From: Amblyornis subalaris
Taxonomy: Eukaryota > Chordata > Aves > Passeriformes > Ptilonorhynchidae
DNA: 64,000 nt
Direction of reading: 5' to 3'
Assembly: GCA_018881555.1 (NCBI GenBank)
Contig: JACAXG010000235.1
Location: forward strand, 354,035-418,034
Part shown: positions 39,473 through 50,688 of the stretch, in pieces
Layout of the letters: each line of letters opens with the position of its first letter
How positions within the stretch are numbered: position 1 is the first letter of the stretch
Notes under the pieces: model-generated
Seen by the model: the letters and a program-made list of their open reading frames with translations, nothing else
Database searches by the model: none
What the model was told of the DNA's origin: nothing
Position numbers and translations under genes: made by a program

Positions 39473-39610
39473 ATGCGGCGGCGGGCAGGATGCACCAGAA
39501 GCTGCTGCGCAGCGCGCACTACATCGAGCTGGGCAGCTACCAGTACTGGCCGGTGCTGGTGCCCCGCGGCATCCGGCTGTACACGTACGAGCAGATCCCG
39601 GTGTTCCTGA
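39473..39610 (+). other. Upstream ORF overlapping the PAQR3 start codon
   Basis: An ATG at 39473 lies 17 bases before the PAQR3 start and in a different frame. It opens a 45-codon frame that ends at TGA 39608-39610 inside exon 1, so it overlaps the main coding sequence. Its start context is poor (C at -3), whereas the PAQR3 start at 39490 has A at -3, so leaky scanning would favour the main frame. It counts only if transcription starts upstream of 39473. The encoded peptide resembles nothing I know, and any effect would be on translation. Confidence 0.45.
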
Positions 39611-42600
39611 AGGACAACCCCTACATCACCGATGGATACCGCGCCTACCTGCCCTCCCGCCTCTGCATCAAGAGGTGAGCGCGCCCCGCGGCCCCGGGCC
39701 TCTCCCCGGCCCCGGCCCCAGCCCCGCTGACGGCTTGCCCCGCGTTATGTCCCCTCTTCCTCAGCCTCTTCATCCTCTCCAACGAGACCGTCAACATCTG
39801 GAGCCACCTGCTCGGCTTCCTGCTGTTCTTCACGCTGGGCATCTACGACCTGACGGCCGTGCTGCCGGCGGCCGGCGCCTCCCGCGAGGACTTCGTCATC
39901 TGCTCCGTCTGCCTCTTCTGCTTCCAGGTAGGCGCCGGCTCTGGGGCGGTGTGAAACCCCGCCCGGCCCGCGGGGCCGCACGGGCTCGGGGCGCTCCGGG
40001 GACAGCGCGCTTTGAGCGGCATCGCTCGTCAAGGTAAAGGTCGCTGTGGCGGGGTCGGATCTGACCTGGAGTAAGCTGGGGAGAGCTGAACACAGCTGGC
40101 AGAGTCAGTGCTAAACAAGCGCGTTGTCCAGGCCGTGCCTCAGAGCTGCAGCAGCTGGAGAGGTGCCTGACGTGACTCCCAGACAGCACCAGGAGCTGCT
40201 GCAAGGGCCAACCAGCGGAGATCAGCCAAGGCCTGATGGGCAGGAAGGGCAAGAGGGCTGGGGCCCTGACTTTTGACCTGCTCTGAGCAAGAGCTGCTGT
40301 GTCAGATAAATGTGTTTCCACAGCGGACTTCTCCACAGGGCCGCTGAAGCTCCTGTGAAGAACACTGTCCTTGCAAGAGCATGGAGAGCTAAAGGGCACT
40401 GTTTGTGTTCTCTGCAGGGTACAGGGTGCCGCTGTACAGCCACAAGTGGGGAAAACTCCCCCAGTGGCTGGGAAAGCACTGCTCTAGTGCTCCTCCCTGC
40501 TCCTGTAGAAGGTCACAGAGAACCAGACGTTTGTCAGGGAAAAGATTTTAAGCCAGCCTGGGAGCAAAAAAGCAGCCTGTGCATGTGAGTTTAATTTCTG
40601 TGTGTTCCCTCAGTAAAGGCACACAGTGGGTGCTGGGCAGTCAGGGCAGATTTGGGCTTTGGGTTCTGCCTGTGGCAGTTTGGCACAGCAGAATTCATCA
40701 TCGATGCCCCAGTACTGGTGCAGATGTGTCTCCCTGGAGCACTGTCTGCTCACGTGGCCTCACCAGCCCACTTTTCTTACCTCTGCAACTGGTTATTATG
40801 TTTTGCAGAGTTTCCTGCTCCTTCTCCCACCTGCCAGAGCAGCTTTATGGGTTGCTGGCAGGGATCACCAGTGCCTGCACCAAGCTGCACTGCACAACAT
40901 GTTACGGGCCGGGCGCCTACTCCAGCTGCAGAGCTGAAGCTTTCAGTGTTCCCTGTTCGTTTGTAAGGAATTAACCCTCCTCCTTTGAACCTCTGTGTAG
41001 GTCTGTATGCTTTGCTCGGTAGGATATCACCTGTTCTGCTGTCACCNCTCGGAGAAGACCAGCCGGCGATGGATGGCACTGGATTACGCGGGAATTTCCA
41101 TTGGGATCCTGGGCTGCTACGTGTCAGGCGTGTTCTATGCCTTCTACTGCAGTAATGTGAGTCAGGAGCACGTTTAGTTCCTGTGGTCTCACTGTAGTTT
41201 CCGTGCTGTAGCAAGGGGGTTCACTGTAGGTGTCCAAATGGAACGGGAGTGGGGAGACAGGGATGGGAACTGGAACATGTGCCTCTGACCCCAGCAGAAC
41301 TGTGCTGGTTGAAGAGACAGGCAAATGCAGGTTTTCCTTTCTAAATGTTGATTGCATAAGCCTCAAGAAAATATTTAAATTTCTCTCAAGGCAGGGAAAC
41401 TTTACAGGTCCTGCCTGTATCCAGTGCCTGAGGCTGATCATGGGATTTGTCCCATCACTGGTACTTACTTCAAACAGTATTGCCCACGAGGTAGCTGCCA
41501 TGAAGCAGAAACAACCTTATTTTCTGTTCATATGATAGAGGACGAGTAAAATGAGTTCCCTTCCAAGGCCTGCCGTGGATGCAGCTGTCCGGGAGCTGAA
41601 CTGGGCTGGTGAGGCGCAGGTGCATTGAAAACATTTGGTGCAGGAAGTGCTTGGAATAAAGGATGTGGTGCCAGGTGCCCCCGAGCAATAGCGTCCCTTC
41701 CCCTCAGTGCCAGCTGACAAACACAGGGCCCTGCACTCACAATCCCCCGCTGCTGCTCGCAGGGACCGATTTGAGGTATCAGTGTTCAGTCACTGAAACT
41801 TCCTGCCCAGAGCTGACTTTTACACGTGATAAGAAACCCACAAACTTGCCTTTGTCTCTTTTTCCTCTCAGTACTGGCGCCAGGTGTATTTGATCACTGT
41901 GCTGGCCATGATCCTGGCAGTGTTTTTTGCTCAGATCCACCCCAGTTACCTCACACAGCAGTGGCACAGGCTGCGCTCCATCATCTTCTGCTCCGTGTCT
42001 GGCTATGGAATCATTCCCACCATTCACTGGGTTTGGCTCAATGGCGGTGTTGGTGCATCCATTGTACAGGTAAAAGAAAAAGGAAATAAGATTCCCTTTT
42101 GCTTTTCCTCTTACACCTGGGGAGACAATGGGGAAGCAGCAGGAGTTAAAATTCCTTTAAGCACAGAATTCTTTTGGTCGATATGATCCCAATGAGAAGA
42201 CTTAGAAATGTGTTGGGAGGGGGTAGACAGGTTGGGAAGCTTCAGTCTGCTGTGCTGCCATAAACCTGCATGGTGAGAAGGAAAGCTGGATCCAGGTGTG
42301 TCCGTGCCTGGGGACGGAGCAGCCTGTGCAGGCAGACCGCACCCTCACCAGGGCCGGGGCCAGGAGCTGAGGTGGCAGTGGAGCAGGAAGGAGCCTGTCA
42401 GGCTGCATGAGTGCTCGAGGCTGGCCGCCTCCACAGCTCCACAGAGCAACCAGAGACACTGATGGGATGATTATTTGCTTCCTTTTCTGTTCCCTAGGTT
42501 GGTAGCAGAAATCAGCATTTACCTGCTCAGCACTCTGTCTCCTACACAATTCTCCTCTAACAGCTCTTTAGTGTTACTATTTTCCTGTTTGTGTTTCACC

Positions 42601-44005
42601 ACTTGGAATTATGCTGTGAAAGCAGCAGCCCAGTACAGCTGCAGGCAGTCCAGTGTGCCCCAGTATGAACCCCCCTGAAATCGCTGCAGTTACCCAGGGA
42701 CACCTGATGGTGCTGAAGAAACATTTCCTTTTCATAGTGAGCAGAAACTGCACGTGCCTAGGCTGGCCTGGATGGAGGGCTGTCCCCTGAAGTGAGGGTT
42801 CAGCCTGGTCCAGAGCTGCTATGGAATGTGGCAGAGCACCATTTGGAAATACATGTGGCCTTTATAGAGGGCATTTCACACTGGCCTTCTAAAACTCAGA
42901 TCAATAGCTTCTCCCTTTGGCTTCCCCTGGGACAGCAGGATGGTGTCTATGGTACACATTTTGTTTCCATACTTCTGAAGGATGCCCCACTTTTGATAAC
43001 AAAGCTTTCTGCTAAGGAAAACAAAACCCACTTGGTGACTGAGGTGGTGGTTATTGACCACCCAGTGTGAGCAGTCCTGTGGTCTCTGGTGCAGCAGCCG
43101 TGATCCCAGCGTAAGTGGGAGGTGCAGTGGGAGGTGCAGCCTCCCTCGCCCTGGCTGTTCTGTGTAGGGCCAGAGTAGTGGCACGTGTCCTTTCACTGGC
43201 AGGTGCCATGTCTGCTGCAGGCTGCACAGGAACACTGAGTAGCTTGTGTGTAGAAGCAGAGTGTTTGGAATAAAACAGGTTTCTTTCCACTCAGGCTTTC
43301 CCAGAGTTTGGCATTTGCTCTCCTGTTGGATTTGTGCATAGCTAACATAGGCAGGGAAGGAAGATTGAATGTTGTCATTCCTTTTCCTTTTTTATCTTTA
43401 GGGACATTTTTTTTTCTGTTTTTGCCTTCTAACAGAATAGGAGAGCTTCCTTTTCTTTTGCAGGAGTTTGCTCCGCGGGTAGTTGTCATGTACTTCATCG
43501 CTGCTGTAGCTTTTCTCTTCTATATTTCCAAAGTTCCAGAAAGATACTTCCCAGGTAGGAAATTCTCTTCTGGCTGGTTTTTTTTTTTTTTCCTGCAGTT
43601 AAGCTTCCTGTAGTGTCACAGTCCTTGCTGTGGGTCCTGGACTTCCTGGGAGAGAACAGGCTGACCATGTTCCCCACGCAGTGTTCCCATACAGAGTAAA
43701 ATGATGGGAAGAGGCAGACAACTTCCATCAAGTTCGTTAAAGAACTTTCCCTGTCCTCCCTCAAGTGCAGAGTATCGTGGAGCCCTGCAGGAGGCTGATT
43801 GCTAGCGGCACTGCTGTGGCAGAATTGAACAGCTGAACTCCCTGCCCTTGTTCTCCCCACAGGCCAGCTGAACTACCTCGGCTCGAGCCACCAAGTGTGG
43901 CACATCCTGGCAGTGGTGATGCTGTACTGGTGGCATCAGTCCACGGTGTACATCATGCAGTACCGACACAGCAAGCCCTGCCCCGAGTACGGCGCGGACT
44001 TGTGA
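39490..44005 (+). CDS. PAQR3: PAQR3, complete six-exon gene (Raf kinase trapping to Golgi protein)
   Basis: Coding exons are 39490-39674, 39765-39927, 41001-41156, 41872-42069, 43464-43554 and 43863-44005. They total 936 bases, giving 311 residues plus TGA, the same length as human PAQR3 as I recall it. All five introns are GT-AG (90, 1073, 715, 1394 and 308 bp), and reading frame is kept across every junction. The protein starts MHQKLLRSAHYIELGSYQYW and has the PAQR family motif SNETVNIWSH (67-76). It has a histidine at 126 (GYHLF), an aspartate at 144 (ALDYAGIS) and the HxxxH pair 274/278 in the last membrane segment, the residues expected to bind zinc in PAQR proteins. Known role: a seven-pass Golgi protein with a cytosolic N-terminus (about 1-71) that holds Raf at the Golgi and dampens ERK signalling. 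The start ATG has A at -3. One N (41047) leaves residue 132 unresolved. Identification is from sequence resemblance and very secure. Confidence 0.97.
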
Positions 44006-44128
44006 GCCAAGGTACGGCCGTTCCACCCGCAGGGAACAGGATCCTCTGACTACAGGCTGCAGTAACCCTGGCCTTAACCTCGGGTTGCTTCCCCAGAGCG
44101 GGTGCTGACTGGCGCAATGCTTGCTGCA

Positions 44129-44134
44129 AATAAA
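44129..44134 (+). promoter_or_regulatory. Proximal poly(A) signal AATAAA for PAQR3
   Basis: A canonical AATAAA lies 124 bases after the PAQR3 stop codon, within the sequence GCAAATAAAAAGC. It could end a short-UTR transcript. A second canonical signal lies at 46238-46243. Confidence 0.45.
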
Positions 44135-44217
44135 AAGCCGGGATGTGGTGCCAGGCACTCCGCTCACCTGTGCTGCTGCACTCGATGAGGTTCTGTGGAG
44201 CTGCTGGGCCCTTCAGC

Positions 44218-44280
44218 AGTGTTAGAGCAGGCTGGACTAAGTCCTGCCAGGCCCCTTCCAGCTCAGTGTCACAATCTTAA
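44218..44280 (+). mobile_element. Possible diverged CR1 LINE 3' fragment
   Basis: The stretch reads GGCTGGACTAAGTCCTG, then GGCCCCTTCCAGCTCAGTGT, then a CACAATCTT ending. This is the order seen at the 3' end of bird CR1 elements (a 'ggctggactagatg...' phrase, then 'gtcccttccaac', then a 'tctgtgattct' tail). The match is short and diverged, and I have not aligned it. Confidence 0.4.
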
Positions 44281-44436
44281 TAGTCTCAAACCATCATTAG
44301 TACTTGTCCTTAAGTAGCCTTTTCCTCAGGCTTTTGTCAGGTTTTGGGTCTGCTAAGCATTGATCTGGATTTTGTGGAAATCAGGTGAGTTGCTGTTACA
44401 TATGCCTAGTGACTTTGTTTCCCTTCTCTATTTCAG

Positions 44437-46265
44437 AGGCAGCACGAGGGGATTTCTGACTCTGAGGGTCTAGACCTCATGTGATGAGCTCTGCTATGAA
44501 GAACTGAGGCAGTTCCTTTCCTGACTCCTGGACTGTTACCCCTTTGCTGGGACAGAGTGTTACTGCGAGCTCTGATAAACCCAACAGCATTGTTTGGGAT
44601 CTGAGAGGCATTTCCTTCTCAGCCAGTTCATGCTCTGCAGTCAAGTACCAGACTGATCTTCCTGGAGTGGGACAGCAGGAAGCTGAGCTAACTTGGCATT
44701 CAGATTCCAGCAGGATGTTGTGTTGCCTGGCAAACAGCCAGGCTCAGCCACGGGTATTCAGGCCTGGACAAGAGGTTTTGAGGTGGTGTGCAGAATTGGG
44801 AGAATACTCCTGACAACGTGCCTGTAAAACTGGGGGAACTCTGGGACCCAGCCCTGGATCCGAACCACAGCCCTGTGGGCTGTGCATCCTTTAGCCTTTG
44901 CCTTCAAGATGTGCTTATGCTTCAGTGTTGGCATGGGAACGCATAAACTGGAATTCAGTGGATGTGTGTCCTGCTCTGGACAAGCCCTTGCCCTTTCCCT
45001 TTCCCCAGGAGATGACATGACACGCAGCACAGCTTGATCTTCACTGCAGATCCTACAGATTGCCTCCCCCACAATGGGTAGTGCCAGTGCTTGAAGAAAT
45101 TTCTCTAGATCCCTTCAGTAATCTGGAATTGGTATTCCAGAATCTTCCAGGAGTAGCACTAAGCCTGTGTGTCCATGGTGGTTGCTGTTTTGCAATCAGT
45201 GAACCTGGTGGGGATGCAAATCCCTCACCTTTGGCCTTTCCATGTGTGAAGGGTGATGCTGCACTCGCAGGCACTGCTATCCCAAAGGACTTGCTGCCAT
45301 AATCCTGCCACAGTGAAAAGGCTGTCTCGAGTTTCAGGATGTGCTGTGGAATCATCGCTTATAAAATGAACACGACGGAGCCACGAAACACACAGGTTAC
45401 TTGGTAGCTGTAGCTCAGCACAATTAAGCTCCAGGGGTGCCAGTCTTCCAAACAGCATTGAAATTCTTTGGACGTTTGGGTTAGAGGCAACCATGCTGTT
45501 AGGACTAATGTGAAGTGGCTATGTCCTTGTGGGGAGGGCTTTCCCATGCTCTTATGGGAGAGGCTGGCTCTGTGCAGTGACCTCCTCAGGGCAGGCAGCC
45601 TCTCTTAGTCCCCCAAAGCTGCTTCTCCCTGGGCAAAACGAGCCCTGCTGCTCAGCCTTTCTTGGTCAGGGTGTGCCAAGGACATGTGCAGTGGTGGTGG
45701 GAGCTGATAGACAGGCACCTGAACTCCTTGGGCATGGAGAAGGCAGGATACGAACTCCTCCTTAGGTGCTGGACAGGGATGCTGTCTCTTCAGGTCAGAG
45801 GGTGGTTTTGGTGCTTTTTTGTTGTTTTTTCAACTCCAGAAACAAGTACTGGCAAGAACTGACTCTGCATTAACGATTCAGCTCCCAGAGCTTTAAGCCT
45901 TTCAGTGTAAACACAGATTTTTTTATGACTTTTTTTTTTTAACTTGACAGCCAGGCAAGTTTCAAGTGCACTAATTACTACTACTGAAGCCTGACAAGGA
46001 ACNTGCAAGTATGAAAGTTTGTTTCCAGTGTTACGTGTACAGTAATACCTGAAGAATGTGTCTGTGCTCTGAATTAATACTGACTTCAGCATTTGCTAAA
46101 TGTCTTTTTTTAATGGAAACTCTTAACTCTAGCAGTTTTCACCAGATAAGGAAACTGATTGCCAAGCTGTGCATTTTTATTACCCTGACAGTTTATCAAG
46201 CTGCATGATGGTCTTTCATGTACATATTGAACCTGTAAATAAATTCCACTTCATTGGCAATTTCC
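44437..46265 (+). other. PAQR3: Probable PAQR3 distal 3' UTR
   Basis: Non-coding sequence on the PAQR3 strand that ends at a canonical AATAAA (46238-46243) preceded by a T-rich stretch. I see no exon with coding potential. Assignment to the PAQR3 UTR rests on position and the poly(A) signal only; single Ns are at 46003 and, just beyond, 46431. Confidence 0.4.
46238..46243 (+). promoter_or_regulatory. Distal poly(A) signal AATAAA for PAQR3
   Basis: A canonical AATAAA in the sequence CTGTAAATAAATTCC, 2.2 kb after the PAQR3 stop codon. It is the best candidate for a long 3' UTR end. Confidence 0.4.
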
Positions 46266-47473
46266 TTGGGGTAACATCATTCCCGCATCTCATCCAGCAA
46301 AACAAGAGATGTGAAGGGCTCAGCTGTGGAACTCGTGCGACATCCTGTGGGTTACAGAGACAGGTAATTTTGGGGCAGCATCTCTAGATGAAATTGCTGA
46401 TGAACTCAGCTTTGCAGCCTGCTACCACTGNTCTCTATTAGCAGAGTCCTGCTGCTGCTTTGTCCGTTCCTGACCATTTGTATTCTTACTTCAGCTCACC
46501 CAAGACTAAAATCAATACAAGGAACATTCAAAAAACCTGCTCTAGTAAACAGCTGCAGGAAGCGGCTCAAACCACATGATAGTTGTCTAGAAGTGCTGAG
46601 CTAAGTCCACAGCAGTGGCATTGGGAACCACACACAACCTTTCTGCAGGAAGGCTTTAAGGAGTAACCTAAGAATCCAAATAGCACATGATCCACGGGTT
46701 TTTAACCACATGGACAAAGTTGGACAAAGCAAGATGATTGGGCAGCAAATACACCTATTTAATACACTTTTAAGACAGTCAGGTGCCTACAGCCACAAAA
46801 TCATTCAGCAGCAGCACTGCTTATAATGTGTAAACCAAAGCCTACACACGAATACTTCATAATGCAGTGTAGAAGGAGACCTGCAAAGGCACTGTTACCA
46901 GGTTTTTTTATTTAACAGCTCCAAGGATTTTATGACATACATCAGCTTCACAAAAAAGTTAAAAGTTCTCACTTTAGTAGTACACAAAAAAGCCTTAGAA
47001 ACTTGAAGTCTAACAAGAAATGGAAGTGTAGTTCAGGAAAGTGCACTTAAAAGCTGAATGCCAGCAATTTTAAAATAGTTTTTATGCTCTTTAGTACTAG
47101 GTGATGCCTCAGTCACAACTTCAGCCCTACACACAATCTCCTTGATTTCCTTTCAAAATAAGCACTATGGAACAGTAACACAGCAGCCACCCTTGGTGCT
47201 TAACTCATATTCACTCAAGTCATGGACATGATTGTGGCTGCTGGGTTACCAAAACCACAGCAACTCCAAGGGGTATGTGATGTGTGCGAGCATGTGTATG
47301 TTTTATATATACTTCTCATATATAAAAATACACAATATAGTATAAAAAACTCCAGATAAACTCTTATTCTCACAGTAGCAAATATATCAGCTTGTTTTCA
47401 CAGTACTTGGTTTTACTAACTGGGACACCCAGAATGATTAGAAGCTTTTTCCTCCCAGCGCTGGTGCTCACAG

Positions 47474-47516
<43 letters not shown>
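47474..47516. repeat. 43-bp pure poly-C tract
   Basis: An uninterrupted run of 43 C on the plus strand, followed by GGGC. Such homopolymers form i-motif and G-quadruplex structures and are unstable in sequencing and assembly, so the true length may differ. Confidence 0.95.
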
Positions 47517-47518
<2 letters not shown>

Positions 47519-48619
47519 GCAGCCAAAGCATTAATTATATTACACACCTCAAGGCCCGCAGACAAACACAACCACCTGTTTTTTTTCTTTCAATGAACAC
47601 AACCACTAAGGGCTTCTTAGTACCTCGGGACAGATTGTCTCCAGCAGCCGATCCTAGAAGGCCTGTGCTTCAGTCCTTCAGCATGCTAATGGAAAAGCTG
47701 TAAAAATCCATTGGGATTTCTGGCTGGAAGTGTCAAGCCCTTACGTTGCCCTCTCGCGGTCACAGGCAGCATGTACATGCCTACTGCAGCGAGGGCTTTC
47801 CTGATTTCAGGTAAGATCACACTGCTCTCCACGGCGAGCACACACCCTGAAAAAAGGCAAAGGATATCCCATTCCCTGACAGTCCCACAATTCACCTCNT
47901 TTGAACAGTGGCTGAAAATGCCCCCAAACTTGGGTTTAGTTGTGTATAAACAACATCTACCACGCAAACTCATCTTAGCGGGGCACACCAATCTCACATC
48001 AACCACAAGAAAGGATAAAATAACTAACTCTAGAGACAAAAAAGTTACATTTATGCAAAAACCTGTTTGATATCTCGAGTATGAAGAAGCAGGCTGGTTA
48101 AGGCCATTAGGAAGCAAATATCATGGGCCATAACTCGTGCACAACCTCTCTTCAGCTTTGCTGTGCTGTGCTGCAATATAACCATGTACAGACCCTCTGC
48201 CAAAACCACCCGCAGCACTCCTCAGCCTGGAGTCTTGGGCTAAGCCGGCAAAAGGTGAACACATTTCCTTCTATTTTGAATTCACCTGAACACTTCTGCC
48301 CANGCTGGGTCTGCCCACCCTCCTCCCTCTGTGCCCAACAGCCACCACCTCTCCTCCCTGGCCCTGGAGCCAAGCCCCAATGCCATGTGCATTGCTAACC
48401 CTTTAACCCTTCTCATTGCTTTCCCACTGGGAAGACAGCAGCAGTGTGGCTTTGGTGAGGACCAGCCACATTCAGGACCATGGTTTTAGTCTCTGCTGTT
48501 TTACTCTTTTGTTTCCATCCTGCTGCCCCATTTGTCATCTCACTCTGTTCCAAGAGCTCTTCAGGCAGGTAACAGATCTGAAGGAAGCTGAGTAAGGCAG
48601 CTCATAAGCATGTGTAGAG

Positions 48620-48645
48620 AAAAAAAAAAAAAAAAAGAAAAAAAA
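48620..48645. repeat. A-rich homopolymer tract
   Basis: About 26 bases of A, interrupted once by G. No target-site duplication or retroposed body is visible next to it, so I call it a simple repeat rather than a retroelement tail. Confidence 0.85.
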
Positions 48646-50154
48646 GGACAGTTAACCTGAGTATCACAAAATGCTACAAAAATTGGCATGTGCTTTTTAC
48701 AGCCTTTGGCACCAAACAGGTGAGAAGAGCAGTAATAAAGGCCAGGAAACTCCTGTGTTGAAATATTTCTACTCATGATCTCCTAAGACCTTAACTTCTA
48801 AGCCTAGAAAAGGCACACTGAACCAGGCACAGCTGGAATAGTCCACTTGCACCCTGTGAGGAATGAAACCGAGGAAGATGAAGGTAGTGATGGTGTACGG
48901 ATAGCTACGAGCTACTTTCAGATTCCAGGGCTAAGGCAAACAATCTCACATATATCCTCGGGGGAGATTTTATCAAACTGACCCACAGGAGTCAAGTGAT
49001 TTGTTTTCAGTGAATATTGCAAGGGATCCAATCAGCCCCCTCACAGATCTCAGGATCACAGATCTCCTGTATATCCAGCAGGAGGCTTTGGGGGGAAAAA
49101 AAGAGCACAACCCTGAATATTTCACTTCACCTGTGATAGGGGGGACACATGAGGACACCTGACCACAAACAGTGATGTCCTCCATGTACAAACACCCAAC
49201 TACCTACTCCCCAGCATTCAGTGGAGCAGGATATAAAGGTGAGACAAGCTGAGGAACTACCTCCTTCTATGTCCGTGTGAGGACAGCCATGGAACCCAGG
49301 CGGACAGGCCGGGCTGTCCAGAGGGGCACGNGTTCTGCAGACGGTGTCCGTGGCTCGGGACACGCTGCGAGGCAGCAAAGCTGTGCCACCTACACACAGC
49401 ACCAGCTTCTACACCACAGGAATGGAACCCTGTGCTCAGCAGTGCTCACACCTCCTCCCATCGCCTGCCGGTGTCCCTCATGCCTCCGAGCTGCTGGGCA
49501 GCAGGACAGGGCTCCTGCCCGTGAGGCTCCGTGGGGTGAAATGCAGCTCAGCGGTCCGGCAACCACCAGCTCCTGCAGGAACACAGCTGGGGCAGGGAAG
49601 CTTCTCCAAAGCTCAGTGCATTTAGCAAAACCTAAAAGAGCATTAGGTTACAGTCATTTCATAGAACTACTGTTGTAAAAAACCAACAGATTTGAGAGAA
49701 TACTACACATTGTTCTTTGCAATAAAAATCCAAGAGGGAAACAGACACAAATCCCAATCTGTAATCAAATCAGTCCAATGGCTGCACCTCACAGTCAGCT
49801 ATGCACGTCATCTGAAACACTCCAAATGTGCCCCCAAGGACAGCCTCTCTTCCAGTGTGCTGAGGGTCTCCCAAGTGCTGCAAATTCCGGCCGTGTCCCT
49901 GCTGGCTCACTCCCCTACATTCAGGCTTCTCACAGATCAGTGTATTATCTGTATCTTTAGTTTTGACTCTACATTTCCAGTTTGCTATTTTACATTAATG
50001 GCACTTACTATAAAAAATAATTAAAAATTGATCGTTTAGGCACACAAAAAAATAATCAGCCTTTCATCTCTGCAGCTGCATAGATGCCTGCCAGGTCCCA
50101 AGCCATAGCTGTGCTCTGGAATTCTGGGCCACAGCCTCTTGGGGACGTGGCTGC

Positions 50155-50688
50155 TTTATTTTTACGATTAATAAAGGTAGTTTTCACCTAGGAAGCAAAG
50201 ACTTGACTATTTCCAGCACATAATCTGGACATTAGTATGTCTCGGTTCTTAGGTCTGCTGAGACGCGAAGAAGCACCACAGTTCATTAGCCCCCTGTACA
50301 TGTGGAAAACATTTTCCATGTGCTCCTTGCCTCTTCCCCTCCACCTGGGCACATTGCAGAGGGTTGGAAAGGCAACACCAAAGTGCAGAATGACAGTATA
50401 TCCCAGGGCCCCAAGTCAGTGACACCGATTCATATCCAATTCCTCATTTCATTCCAGGAGCCATCTGCCATAAGAAAACTATGCTCCTGATTTGTTTCTC
50501 TTTTTCTCAAAAAGACCCCAATCAGAATCAGCCATCATTTGCAATTCCATTGTGCAAGCAGGCCATGCCCTCCTCAACCTGAACAAGCTGTATGACCCAG
50601 GTCGCTGGCATTTCAACCACAACTACTCCACTAAACCTTTATTAAGGGACTTGGAGAGGTGGAGTAGAGGGGAAACCACTGGAAGCCT
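50155..50688 (-). other. BMP2K: Probable BMP2K 3' UTR
   Basis: Non-coding sequence after the BMP2K stop codon. Minus-strand AATAAA hexamers are at 50643-50638 (46 bases past the stop) and 50160-50155 (about 530 bases past it); the latter gives a more usual UTR length. Longer forms that end further into the PAQR3 side cannot be excluded. Confidence 0.45.

Larger units (their letters stand above)
39230..40050 (+). promoter_or_regulatory. PAQR3: PAQR3 CpG-island promoter and first exons
   Basis: This stretch is very G+C rich and dense in CpG. It covers the region upstream of the start codon, exon 1, the 90-bp intron 1 and exon 2. No TATA box is visible, as is usual for CpG-island promoters. Two CRE-like sites sit 110-145 bp upstream of the start codon (listed separately). 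The transcription start cannot be set from sequence alone. Confidence 0.7.
44012..44436 (+). other. PAQR3: Possible intron in the PAQR3 3' UTR
   Basis: Six bases after the PAQR3 stop codon lies AAG followed by GTACGG, a passable donor at 44012. At 44436 a strong acceptor ends a pyrimidine-rich tract (TTTCCCTTCTCTATTTCAG). If used, the UTR is spliced and the poly(A) signal at 44129-44134 becomes intronic. Splicing this close to the stop codon would not be expected to trigger nonsense-mediated decay. The donor is only fair, so this remains a prediction. Confidence 0.35.
46266..50154. other. Tail-to-tail interval between PAQR3 and BMP2K
   Basis: I find no coding exon here. The interval holds a poly-C tract (47474-47516), an A-rich tract (48620-48645), and minus-strand AATAAA signals at 46917-46922 and, just outside, 46176-46181. 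Those could serve as distal ends for BMP2K. The 46.9-47.4 kb part is AT-rich and repeat-free, like 3' UTR sequence, but I cannot assign it. Confidence 0.5.

Noticed and set aside
39460..39489. In-frame extension of PAQR3 upstream of 39490
   Set aside because: It begins at TTG, not ATG. The MHQK start at 39490 matches PAQR3 orthologues and has a good initiation context.
38637..39519. Minus-strand open frames of 194 and 222 codons
   Set aside because: They consist of monotonous repeats produced by the minisatellite, overlap in different frames and match no protein.
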